A DNA stretch of 64,000 nt. It comes from Tamarix chinensis (Eukaryota; Streptophyta; Magnoliopsida; Caryophyllales; Tamaricaceae). Every line of letters starts with the position of its first letter. Within the stretch, counting starts at the first letter, position 1. Positions 49,901-60,846 of this stretch are shown here, one piece after another. A program made the translations under genes and the position numbers. The notes under the pieces were generated by a model, which was not told the DNA's origin, searched no databases, and worked only from the letters and a program-made list of their open reading frames with translations. The stretch lies in assembly GCA_030549775.1 (NCBI GenBank), contig CM060173.1, positions 36,714,610 through 36,778,609 on the forward strand, given 5' to 3'.

Positions 49901-51720
49901 AGATAAACAGAACCATATCTACTAAAATCATCAGTAAATGTGATAAAGTACTAAAACCCTCCTCTATCAGTTGAACTAATTTATCCACTAACATTGGTAT
50001 GTATGAGGTCTAATAATTCATTAGCCCTTTAATTATAACCTAAACATATTTTGTCATTTTTCTTAATAAATAAGACTCAGACATTTCAAATGATTTAAAA
50101 TTAAATGAGTATAGAAGTTTGTCTTTATGGAGCTTCATGATGTTGTTCTAATTTTTATGTCCTAAATGATAGTGGAAAAGGTAAGTAGGATTTGAATTGT
50201 TTGATATGAATCTCTTAGCATTTACGTTATAAATAGATATATCAAGATATAGAACAAAAATCCCACTATTCAATTTGGCACAACCATAAAAAATTTCATT
50301 CAAATTAAAGGAACAACTATTGTTCTTAATCATGAAATAAAAACCTTTCTTGTCCAAACAAGAAATAGAAATGATGTTTCTACTTATAGTAGGTACATAA
50401 TAACAATTATTGAGTTTAAGAATCAATCCTAATGGCAAAGCTAAATTGGATGTTCCCACGACTTGAGTACCAACTATTGCTTCATTCCCAATGTGTAGGC
50501 ATAATTCTCCTTTTACCATTTTTCTACTCTCCTTTAGACCATGCAAATCTGTACAAATTTGAGATCCACATCTGTATCTAATACCCATAAAGAAGTAGAA
50601 GTAGTAACATTTACTTCTATAACACAAATAACTAAATCTCTAACTTCAAATAAGTCATTCTTCTTATCTTCCAAGTATTTCTTAGAGTTTCTCTTCCAAT
50701 AACCAGACTTCTTATAATAGCAACATTATTTTCATCATTTGGTCCAATTGAAATTAGCCTTGTTTAGTTTGTTCCAGTTCTTAATTGGAGGTTTGCCCAT
50801 ACCCTTGGGCATATACTTTCCCTTTCCTTTACCAACTCTCTTGAAACCTCTTTTTCATTTTGAACCATTAAAACAATAATTAGTATATTAATGTTATATT
50901 CAGGGATATAGTGTTTTATGATATAATACCCCCAAAACCTTTAGGAATTAAAAATAAAATAAGAATTAATAGGTGAGATTTAATTAAATATACCATTTTT
51001 AATAAAATAATAATATTATAATAAAAATAATTAAAGCCAAAAAGGAGGAAAATAATGTAGGAATCAGATTAGTGGAGGCTAGAATAATTTTACTAAACTA
51101 AAATAATTTTTAAGTAAATTATAATAATAATTTCTAAATTAATATAAAAAAAGTATTTATTTATTTTTACTAATTTTATTATTCCGAAAGCAACCCAACC
51201 GCCTGACTTTTCTTTTCTTTTTTCTATTCCCTTTTCTCTCCTTTTCTTCCTTTTCTTTTTCTTTCTTCCTTTTTCTTCTTTTTCTTCTTTTCTCCCCTTC
51301 CTTCGTCGACTTGGACCCTACCCAGCGCAGCCCAATCCTCTCCTCTCCTTTCCTTCCTCTCATGACCCACTCCTCCTTTTCTTTTTTTCCACTCGTGCAG
51401 TCCAATGTCGCCCCCCAATTTTCTTTTTCTCTCCCCTTCTTTTTCTCCCTTTCCTTTTTAACCCTTACCCCTACCTTCTACCTACATGCCTGCATGCAAC
51501 GCTGCCATTTTTATAGCTCCCTCTCCCTTCTCTCCCTCTTCCTTTCCTCTTTCAACCATGTAAGTCATGCAGTTGGCACATCCCCTACACGGTCCCCCTC
51601 CCCCTGCATGTCCCTCTCCCTCACCTACCCCCTGGAAATCTGCCCCCCCTTTACAAGCCTGTACCACCAGACGAAAACCACCTACTTCGTCCCTTTTTCC
51701 TCTGATCCCTCCCCTACGCC

Positions 51721-51728
51721 TATAAAAT
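51721..51728 (+). promoter_or_regulatory. TATA box of LTR S7
   Basis: TATAAAAT, about 0.8 kb from the LTR 5' end, preceded by gcc and followed by a cytosine run, matching the placement in other S copies. Confidence 0.55.
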
Positions 51729-53759
51729 CCCCCTCATCCTCTTCTCCCCTCTCTTTTCTGCCTGATTCCCTCCTATCTCCCTTTCTCTCGTTGCCTCTTC
51801 AAACGCTGCCACCGCTACCTTTCCAAATTCCTCCCTTCCTCTTCCCTACACCACCCTCCATCAAATAAGACATCCACTTCCCCTAACTCTCCCTCCTCTT
51901 CTCTCCCCACCTGTGCAAAGTGGGCATCTCGAGCTTCCCTTTTACACCCCTCTCTGCCCCTTGTGCTACCCTATGCCGCTACCACCACTACTGCAACCAC
52001 CACCTCCAATACCTCTCCTACCTTCCCACACCACCCATTTCCCTATTATATAGCTCTTTCCTCCTCCTTTTCTCTCCTTCACTCTCAGTTGCCACCACCA
52101 TCGCCGCTTGTGTCGCTACCATGAGACACCACCACCACTACGACCACCTCTAACTTAGAAACCCTACATATAAGAAAACCTAAATTACCTCCCCTTTTCC
52201 AACCCTAAAATCTCTCCTTTTGTATCACCACTACCTTTTCCACCCTTGTGTTGCCATAGCCATCGCCGCTTCCACCCTAACGTGCTACTCCCTCTCTGAT
52301 TGTGCCCACAACCCATATATATTTATTTATTATGATTATTTTAAATAGTTTAACATTATTAGCCTTATTAGTATTATTATTATTATCACAAATATTTGGT
52401 TAGGAAAAATAAAATAAAAAAGGAAAAGTAGTATGAAGAAAGTTTAATATTTATGTTCCATTTTTTATGGGTGAACCAAACCCTACCCATAAGGAGGTGT
52501 AGGATTCATGCTCCAAGCCTGGAGTCCTATTAGGTAAGGATATAGTTAAGGCTTGGTTTTGCTATGATTTGTGTGGTCATTGGTGTAATGATATGTATTG
52601 TGTATTATATGTGAATATGGACTAAAAATGCATGTAGTGCAGCTTGCTTTGCGTGGAGCTAAGGTAAGCTGCGTATGATTTATGATATGGGTGATATGGG
52701 TGATATGAATTATATTTTATGACATGTTCTTATGTATAGTTGTTATGGTATGACATGCATGCTAGGAGGCCTTATGTGGTATTGTGAGGTTGTGAGGTTG
52801 TGGGGATCTAAAAGAAATAAAGAGAGTGGAGTGAATAAGAAGAAGTGAGAAAAATCCTAAGTACCTTATGACCTATGGGTGATAAAATAAATGAAGAATA
52901 ATAATAATAATAATAAAATGAAGGGTTGGAGTAAATCTTGCATGGGGTGGTTATTCTTTACATGGGGAAAAGGTTTATGTGGGAAAATTTGGTTTAAGGT
53001 TTAAACATGGTGAGGAAAGAATACTTTGGCTGATTAGAGACTTTGGGTGATTGAAGTCTTTGGGGAAAAGATAGTACATGGGTTGGTAGAAGTGTGCATA
53101 GGAGCATAACTATAGTTTTTAGGGAAAACCCCTAAGTAGGGGAGTGTTGTGAGAGGGTTGATAGTGACTGGTTGGAGTTAGGGTTGAGATTAGGAGGATG
53201 TATTATGAAATGGGTGAGTCAAGGGGTAAAGAGGGTGGAGTGTGTGTGTGAAGAGATAGTGTAAAAGAAATGAGGAGTATTAAGGTTTTGGGGTGGCCAA
53301 CTAGGGTTTCTTTATCACATGTGGCAGATGGGAAGTAAGTTTGTGATGTTTGGAGTGGGTTGAATGTTGTGATGGTGTTGGAATTAAGGGAGAGTATGGG
53401 CCATGTATGATAAATAGTGGTTAGGGCCATATAGGCCAGATAAGGGATTCTAAAGGGAAACCTTAGTAAGTGATGGTGAGCCTGGGAGGAGAAATGGGAA
53501 GTGAGCCTTGACCCACATGCATAGGGTCTTTAGATTCATGGTGAGTAGGATGGAAGGTGAAAAAGAGGTCTTCGAGTACTGGAGAGTGTAGAGGTCCTAA
53601 GCTATGGGATAAGGTTTATTCAGGGAGTCTAGGGTGGAAGAGTGAGATTGAGAAGTCATTTGGGGTACGCATGTCTGGTAGGGAGTTACTTAATGATTAA
53701 GACATGAATAAAATATTAACCATATAAAGTGGAAGGCTATTGAGTCAGGCCCAAACCGA

Positions 53760-54046
53760 TCCACTAGAGATAATAGTGCTCTGTTGCATTTTGCTTTGGC
53801 GACCAATCCGTCGACAAATAATAATCGCCAAGTGCACTTTGCCCTGGAGTATTTTCAATCCACCGGCTATAATAGTGGGAGATCCCGAACTCAATAAACC
53901 AAATCTTGAATGATAACAAGTCATGGGAAAAATACTAATCACTTATAGTGGGACACTATGTAAGTTGGGGCCAGACTAATCCACCGGTAAGAATAGTGGC
54001 CAGGAGCATTTTTCCCTGGAGACTAATCCATAGGATATAATAGTGG
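53760..54046 (+). repeat. Hairpin-module clusters in S7
   Basis: Diverged units from about 53760, 53808 and 53862 (the last intact: CCACCGGCTATAATAGTGG) and a second cluster at about 53981 and 54028. CCAGG...CCTGG pairing is kept between the last two. Confidence 0.8.
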
Positions 54047-54805
54047 GTTTCCCATACTCGTATGGATATAATTCGATAGATGTGTGAAGCTGGTGTTAAT
54101 GGCCTAAATTCTAATAATGGTGATTAATCAGAATGACTTACTGTATGCATTATCTACCTTTTTCATGGTATGCTCTTTCTTAGCCATATGATTACCTTAC
54201 TCGGTATGTAGCATACTAATCACTCCTTTCACGGGTGCTACTCATTCCTACGAGTAGTGGCCCTTCTTGATTCTATGTAGGTAGGAGATGATGCATTTGA
54301 TGACTTTGATGCATATGATACTTTGGGCGGGACTGAGTGATGACCTATTATACCTATTGTGGGACCTGATAGGGTATTCTCCGGACTTATTGTTATCTAC
54401 TTGACCATTTTTTTTATTTCCCCCCGTAGTGGGTGCCTTTGTATCTAATCTTCATTCTATATTGACTCTAACGTTTGCATACTTTGGTTTCATTTATAAA
54501 ATGTTGAACTTTTATGGTTTTATTTGATTATTTGCATTACTAATTTTAGTCCCTTAGCCTTGTGGTTAGTATAAGATTAGCCAATGGTCAATCTTGTACT
54601 GATTACGGCGATAGCACCATTGGTTTTTAGTACACGATTTCTATATAAATGAAAAATTTTAACTGTAAATTTTGGGCCTATTACACATATCTTGAGTGAC
54701 AACAATTCTCAATTTTTAATGTCAGCTGATAAAGTTATTTCCATTCAATTTATCCTTCTCAAGGACCAATTGTAGTGATAATGTTTAGGTATTATTATTT
54801 GCCAT

Positions 54806-56529
54806 ATTGATCTACTAAAAAAGATATGCAAAGACTTAAAATTTGCTTATCAAATAATTAGATCCTATGTAGTCACAAAAGTAACAAAATCTCCCACTAA
54901 ATTTTATAGTCCCTTTGAAATATAGTAGGCCAGAACTCATAATTCACTAATGCTTAAGTAAGCTTTGGCTCATCACTTAAGGTATGATTAATTTAAATAA
55001 GCAATGCCTTACTAATCACATCTAATGTAAATCTTGGTTGTTGGGTGACATCTAATGCCTTAACTATCCCAACCTTATGCCTCGAAGATCAAAACTATTT
55101 TGATGACATTGTGAAGTCAAACCAATACCTTTAATGGATGACAATCATCACAAACTATTTAACCAAGATATTCATGAATGGCTAGCTTTGGTAGACCCAT
55201 TCAACCATGATACTAGTGTAAATAGCCTTAGGAAAAAATACTTATATTCAAAACATTTACGAGTGATAGCTATGCAACAAATACAAAATAAATAAATAAA
55301 TAATGGAATAATGAGTGTGATATATCTTGGCCCTTATATGAAAGGAAATTAGCAACCAATTGTCGCTTATCATCTTCAAACACAACTAGTCTTGAACCCT
55401 TCAAGGTAACTCCTTTGCTTCAAGTACTCATGTCCAACCATATAGGATGTACAATACTTCTTAATGTCCTGATTGAAAGCAATAAGGATGCATCTCAAAT
55501 AAAAAGGGTATCCTAACATATAAGAGATATATTAATGAAAAGAAAAAAATTATAAAATACTTAACAACTCGCAAACTTGAAAACCCATTACAAAATTATA
55601 AAATGGCAGACAAGTTGTAAATACAAGGCCATGCTATATCATAATAAAAAAAATTACTCTATATCTATATTCATACATTTATCGCATAAATTATTATACA
55701 AATATGTACAAAAACAAGATAACATGGGGTCAAAAGGCAGCACCCTAGGTAATGATCTATCTTAATATCTATAATAATAATAAGATATTAAATCTAATTT
55801 AATATACTAATAAAAAAATTGACACCACCATAATAATTAGTCTAATATACAACCATCAATTAATTTATGTAATGGTCACCACCATAATCACAAATCATAT
55901 ATAAAATCGGGTATATTATACTACTCAATGACACTCATAATTAAACTATTATATATTAATGGTTTAATGGTGCCCTTGAACCAACCACTACGATTTTGAA
56001 AGACCAAGTTTAATTTTCAACTAACTTGACATTAATTACTAACTATAACTAATGAATTGATTGTCCAATCTAATACAGAATTCAAAATTTTATTTTACTA
56101 AAAAAACATGTAACAAATTGATCTTATCAGTCTTAAAATTGTCTAATCTCTATTGGACTAAACTACCCTAATAAAAACCCATTAAATTCGTGTTATAGAT
56201 CTGATAATATTAAATTGATCCATTACAAAACAACCATCACACATTCAATATGTTAAGTATTCAAACAATGTGAACATATTAAATCAAATTTATCTAATTA
56301 ATATATGTATGCATAAAACAGAACAAGTCGATTAGATCCAATCAATTAAACAAATTAATAGCCATTATATTTGATTGAATCAATTAACATAGGTGTACAC
56401 TAATATAAAAAATCAAGTAGATATCATACAAATACAGACTAGAACAAAGGATTGAATAAAACAAGCTATGTTGAATATAGTACACCTAGTGAATATGAAT
56501 GGAACATGTCGATAATAATCATAACAAAA
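54806..56529 (-). other. Copia 5' leader
   Basis: Untranslated leader of about 1.7 kb between the primer site and the gag start. AT-rich, no open frame supported. Long leaders are usual for Angela/BARE-type copia elements. Confidence 0.6.
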
Positions 56530-56542
56530 GGCTCAGATAACA
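56530..56542 (-). other. Copia primer-binding site (tRNA-Met), decayed
   Basis: The minus strand reads TGTTATCTGAGCC, two changes away from the copia primer site TGGTATCAGAGCC. It lies at the inner edge of the 5' LTR. Confidence 0.7.
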
Positions 56543-58021
56543 CAGAAGTATTTTAGCCAAATGAATAACTAGGAAATAAACTATAAATCAAAGGCTAAAA
56601 CACCCAATAACATATGCTAAATTAGAATTGAACCTGCTAGTTTCCAAGACTTGGTTAGCCAGCACAATCAAATTGAATCTAGAAATGAGAATGACTCAAT
56701 CCGTCCTTTTGTTAGGAATTGTGATTTCTTCAAATCTAGATTTTGTTCTTATCGGAGCAAGTGTGAACTACATCTCACCTATACTAATATCCACACATAA
56801 AAAACTAGATCATCATGGGATGTGTGCTAGCGCCAATGGAATCTCGCTCTCTATTCATGGAGTGTTACGCTTACGACGGGAAAGCTCATGCATCACAAAA
56901 TAAAAGAGTAAGGGTATTTATAACAACACCCTAACCTAGTTTTTCTATTAAAACCTTAGCTCACTATAGTTACATTGGGCTTGGGATTTAATAATATTAA
57001 AATGACTTTGAGCTTAATCATATTATTACCACCGTAGGATTAAAGAGATATTCATCATATTAAGACCTCATTTTACTTAGTTTTAAAGTCCATCTTTTAA
57101 TCCATTTTCATTGGTGTGTGACCCTATAGGTTTACTGGACCAAAACTCTTTTAGGGTCCACAAATCATAAGAGGTCTCTAACAAGACATTTTAACTAACC
57201 AGATTATGTAAATGTCATATGATAGGCATAACTTATTAATAACACATATATTTGTCCATTTAGCACAAGATATTATATTAAACACAAGATATTGATCATG
57301 TCATCCTTGGTTTGTTTGATCGCACTCTTTCTCAATCACCACGTAAAACTAATCCTTAAATAAATGATACCTCATTTGTACATGACCTTGGTAACATTAT
57401 TCACACTTATTAAGGGACCCAAAGATATCTCTCTCATATTATGAGATGGATAAATCTCATCCTGATCAACTACATGCCTTTATATGATCCACACCCTATC
57501 TGATCATGACCTTCATGATCACCCATTGATATGGGTAATATTTGGTAATGTTAAAATATGATGATCATCATACCAACATATAAAAAATCTCATGTCAAAG
57601 GATAATATACTATTTGGATAACACTAATAACATGCCATATAATATTCATTGTAGTGTCCTCGTATAGATCGGTTCAATACCATGTTCCATAACGTGTATC
57701 TATATTATTAGGTTGATATCTCATATCAATGATCAATGGAACATGATCATCAACTAATCAACATACTAACCTTATTATCACTAATATCCCTCAATTAGAC
57801 GATACTAAACTAAGGACAGTTCTTGAATAATAATCTTGCTATCATTTAGTAGAGTTCCATAATCAAGTCAAACACTTGATTATCTACATACATAATAATT
57901 ATTCAAAGGGATAACAACATTTGAATAGATAAAATCAAATGATCTTTTATTAATAATCACAATCACTAAATATGACACTACAAATCATCAACTATGATTG
58001 GTTCTGGGGCATATTTCAAAC
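56543..58021 (-). mobile_element. Copia 5' LTR (right copy in window)
   Basis: About 1.48 kb, homologous to 25752-27241. In element orientation it begins TGTTTGAAATATGCCCC at 58021. It has many substitutions against its partner. Confidence 0.85.
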
Positions 58022-59930
58022 AGAGATATGCCCCTCTAAGTCCCAATCCTCCCTTATATTTGGATAATATGACCACTCACACTGCGACATGGTGAATTAT
58101 AGAAGTGGAGCCCTTGTTTCCCTATAAGAAATGTCTAGTTATTTTATCGATATCATTGGTCACTTTATTTAGTAGCATGTCTACTTGCACATGAAAAAAG
58201 GGAATATATTCAAGGGTAAATTTGGATAGTACTAATCTTCTAACCAGAGATAGCATCACCTTTCCATTTGGTTGTTTTTCTTTTTAGTTTGTTGATCAGA
58301 TCATGGAACTTGATGGAAGCCTGCGGATGAAAAAGCTAGCATCCTAGATATTTCCTAATATCCTTAGATTCTAGGATTCCAAGAATTAAAGGTAATTTAA
58401 GGTGTTCTTAATCCTGTGTTAGGATAAAACATAACTCGGATTTTTTAAAGTTTACTAATTGATCATAATCATGGTAGAAATCCTCAAGAATAATTTTCAT
58501 GGTATAAATATAACCCTCGTCTCCTCTTGAGAAGAGAATGATGTCATCTGCAAAGAGTAAGTGTTAGAAGGCCACCTTATCTTTATCTATTGAAATAAGA
58601 GCTTATATTGATAGCCCAACTTTCAAGGAGATATTAACATAGAGTAACTCTATACACATGATGAAGAAGTTTGTAAAATTAGCATAGGGAGAATGGATAT
58701 CCTTGCCTAATTACCCTTGAAGGAATGTTATTTGTAATATTATCCCCATTGATGATTACTTTTAGTGAAGAAAATGATAAGAAAAACATGATGCATTTAA
58801 TAATTTTTGTTGGGATACCAAATCAAAGTAATGCCCTCCTAGTAAATCTCCAGCTTAATATATCAAAAGATTTAACCAAGTCTAATTTGATGACTATATA
58901 CCAAGCATTCCACATTCGCTAGAGCTTAGTAGAATGAAGAAATTATATAGAGATGAGAATGTTATCACTATCTCTTCTTCCTGATGGAACAACTTCTTGA
59001 AGAGGACCAATCAAATTTCTAAGGAATAATCTAAGCTTATTTACTATGACCTTGGTGATCATCTTTTAGATTGTGTTACACAGACTTATAAGCCTTTAAT
59101 TGTTAACTTCATCTAGAAATGCAACTTTTGGGATGAGATTAATGTGGGTTATATTAATGATTGGGTTTGAAAACCCCTCTTCCATAGGTAATATGACAAA
59201 TTTTTAGTGGCTAAGACCTATGTTGTCCCAAAGTTTCCAAAAAAAGTAAGGATGGATATCATCCGAGCCTAGACCTTTATTTTTGCTAAAGCTAAAAATG
59301 TGCTCCTTGATATCAAAATAAATTAAAGGTTCGGTTATAGCACTCAAATATTCATCCTAATAAGTCACCAAGAACTATGATCAAATAGGCTCGTAAGTAG
59401 GAAGATCAAGTTTGGAGGTAGAGAAAATTTTATTGAAGTAAAGGAAGGCAACTTTGTGTAGGTTGTCATGTTTGTTATGGTAAACTCCTTTAATAGAGGT
59501 TAACATTCGTATGTTATTTCTTCTATTCCTTTTAATTGTTTCCATATGGAAGATTTTGATGTTTTTATCCCCAAAAAATAGCTTATCCATCCTAGCTTTG
59601 TTACTCCGCAATTCTTCTTCCATAAGAAGGTCGAATTCTAGGTTCTATTGTGCTTTTGAGTATTTTTTCATGTTAGCTTAAGATGGATTAGAGGAAAGAT
59701 AAGTTTGAATACCACTCAAGTTGATTTTAAGTTTGGTAATGTCTTCAAATGTATTTCCTAGCTATTCCTTTTTCCAAATGAGAGCTACTTTAGGAAACTA
59801 GTAAAGAGTAATATATTCCCATTATATTTCACCTACACATTAATGGCCATCGGGAGGGGGAAAAGGTTGAAAATCCACATAGGTTCCATCTTATTGATCT
59901 AAGGTTGCCTAGTAAGAGAGTTCTCTAGTG
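58017..59930 (-). pseudogene. LINE 5' segment: reverse transcriptase
   Basis: Minus-strand L1-like reverse transcriptase. In coding order: KARMDKLFFGDKNIKIFHME (about 59560-59600), a plant LINE hallmark of the form KARxxWLxxGDxNTKFFH; GLGSDDIHPYFFWKLWDN (about 59230-59280), the first RT block; and the catalytic FADDIILFS (58543-58554 encodes FADD). It ends with KYKGGLGLRGAY at about 58022, where the copia element interrupts it. The part upstream of 59620 is poorly preserved and no endonuclease domain or 5' end is recognised. There are several stops. Confidence 0.87.
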
Positions 59931-60647
59931 CCAGCAATATAAGTAATGAGGTAACACACCCATTTTATCAGGAAAAATTATTTGTTTAAAAGAGAAAAAT
60001 ATTTGGAAGCAAACCAATATATAGGGATGAAAATGTCATGTTGAACATGGAGAGAGGTTCCATCATTCACCTAACACGTGCCCAACATAAGGCTAAAATA
60101 TAACAAAGCCCAATACTTTATAAGATAAACATCCTTTAATGAGGTAACAAAAACTAAATACAAAGATTGCACTAAACATTACTTGTACGACATAAATCAT
60201 AAAAGTTAATATAATAATCCATTGTATAAGATGGCTAAAAACTATAAAATAAGGCAAATGTGATCTTTCCTAGATAAGGCATCACTTATATGCCAACCTG
60301 CAAAATGAGACTAAGTGTTCCCCCGCATATGTCAGGTTCATCATAGCAGCACACAGGGCAACAATATGCTTAAGTACTTAGTAAAACCTAACTTTTATAA
60401 GCATTTAAAACACAAATCATAAAATAACATGGTAGTACAAATTATACTTAAGATTGCTAGAACTACTGGACAACATAATGATAATAACATGCAATCTCAG
60501 GCAGTAATCATAGGACTTGTTACACACATCAAAAAGATAATGTTTTCTAGAAACAATATGCCTCATGATGGGATAGTAATAAAACCATTGAAACATATAG
60601 GTGATACTCATCTATCGTCTTTGCTAAGGTAATATTTAAAATATGGA
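59931..60647. other. AT-rich region, nothing assigned
   Basis: No gene or element end is recognised. Short open frames on both strands at 60417-60632 overlap each other and have no family-like motif. Confidence 0.4.
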
Positions 60648-60846
60648 GTAAACTCTTAGGGGAATGCTCAACCCCATTCAAAAACATTGTATAAGCTCTA
60701 AACGAGATGTTTGACCCCATTTCAAAACATTGAGTCTCCTCTAATAGGAATTCTCATCCACATTTAAAAACATTGAGCATGCTCTAAGGGGAATGCTTAA
60801 CCCCATTTAAACACATTGAGCAAGTTCCAAGGGGAATGCTTAGCCT
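60648..60846 (+). repeat. 43-bp minisatellite
   Basis: About 4.6 diverged units of the form ctctaaggggaatgcttaac followed by cccatttaaaaacattgag. Marker cattgag occurs near 60730, 60772 and 60814. Confidence 0.85.

Larger units (their letters stand above)
50929..54685 (+). mobile_element. Family S solo LTR, copy S7 (3.8 kb, most decayed)
   Basis: Plus-oriented LTR in the copia gag region. It starts near TGATATAATACCCCCAAAAC and ends TTTTGGGCCTATTACA, both altered from the consensus. It keeps the pyrimidine-rich zone (51200-52260), TATA (51721), a damaged GGAGC palindrome (52502-52514), hairpin clusters (53760-54045), the dyad as CGGTATGTAGCATACTA (54202-54218), and a decayed terminal block. 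It is shorter than S3-S6 and poor in CpG, which suggests age. Flanks tttta and catat do not match, so the ends are good to a few bases only. Confidence 0.8.
47775..54805 (-). pseudogene. Copia gag-pol, broken and interrupted by S7
   Basis: The polyprotein reads on the minus strand. The Gag start is at 54805 with LEKDKLNGNNFI soon after. S7 then intervenes. Gag resumes below 50929, with a decayed zinc knuckle around 50700 where cysteines are lost but GYWKRNSKKYLEDKK remains. The protease shows VLDTD where DTG is expected (about 50590). A pre-integrase FHYHLGHKN is at about 50150. Integrase shows QLDLGGKYL and TPQLNGVSER (about 49700-49840), then SFWGYDLETIMFILNRALSE and DKCFFVGYLK (49338-49658). 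Reverse transcriptase shows VDVFKAHLVAKGFKQIHGID (about 48930), AFLNG and YADDILL (about 48545). RNase H shows YIIPLKASKEVVCIRKFIIE near 47850. Many stops and frameshifts, consistent with an old element. Confidence 0.92.
25752..58021 (-). mobile_element. Ty1/copia retrotransposon, nested and decayed
   Basis: A complete but broken copia element read on the minus strand, split by S4 and S7. Order in element direction: 5' LTR (58021-56543), tRNA-Met primer site (56542-56530), leader (56529-54806), gag start (54805), S7 insertion, gag zinc knuckle, protease, integrase, reverse transcriptase, RNase H, S4 insertion, polypurine tract (27281-27242), 3' LTR (27241-25752). Subtracting the inserts leaves about 8.0 kb, the usual size of Angela-like copia elements. 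Outer 5-bp flanks are aacat (25747-25751) and gagat (58022-58026), a decayed duplication. It interrupts a LINE whose frame rejoins across it. Confidence 0.88.
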
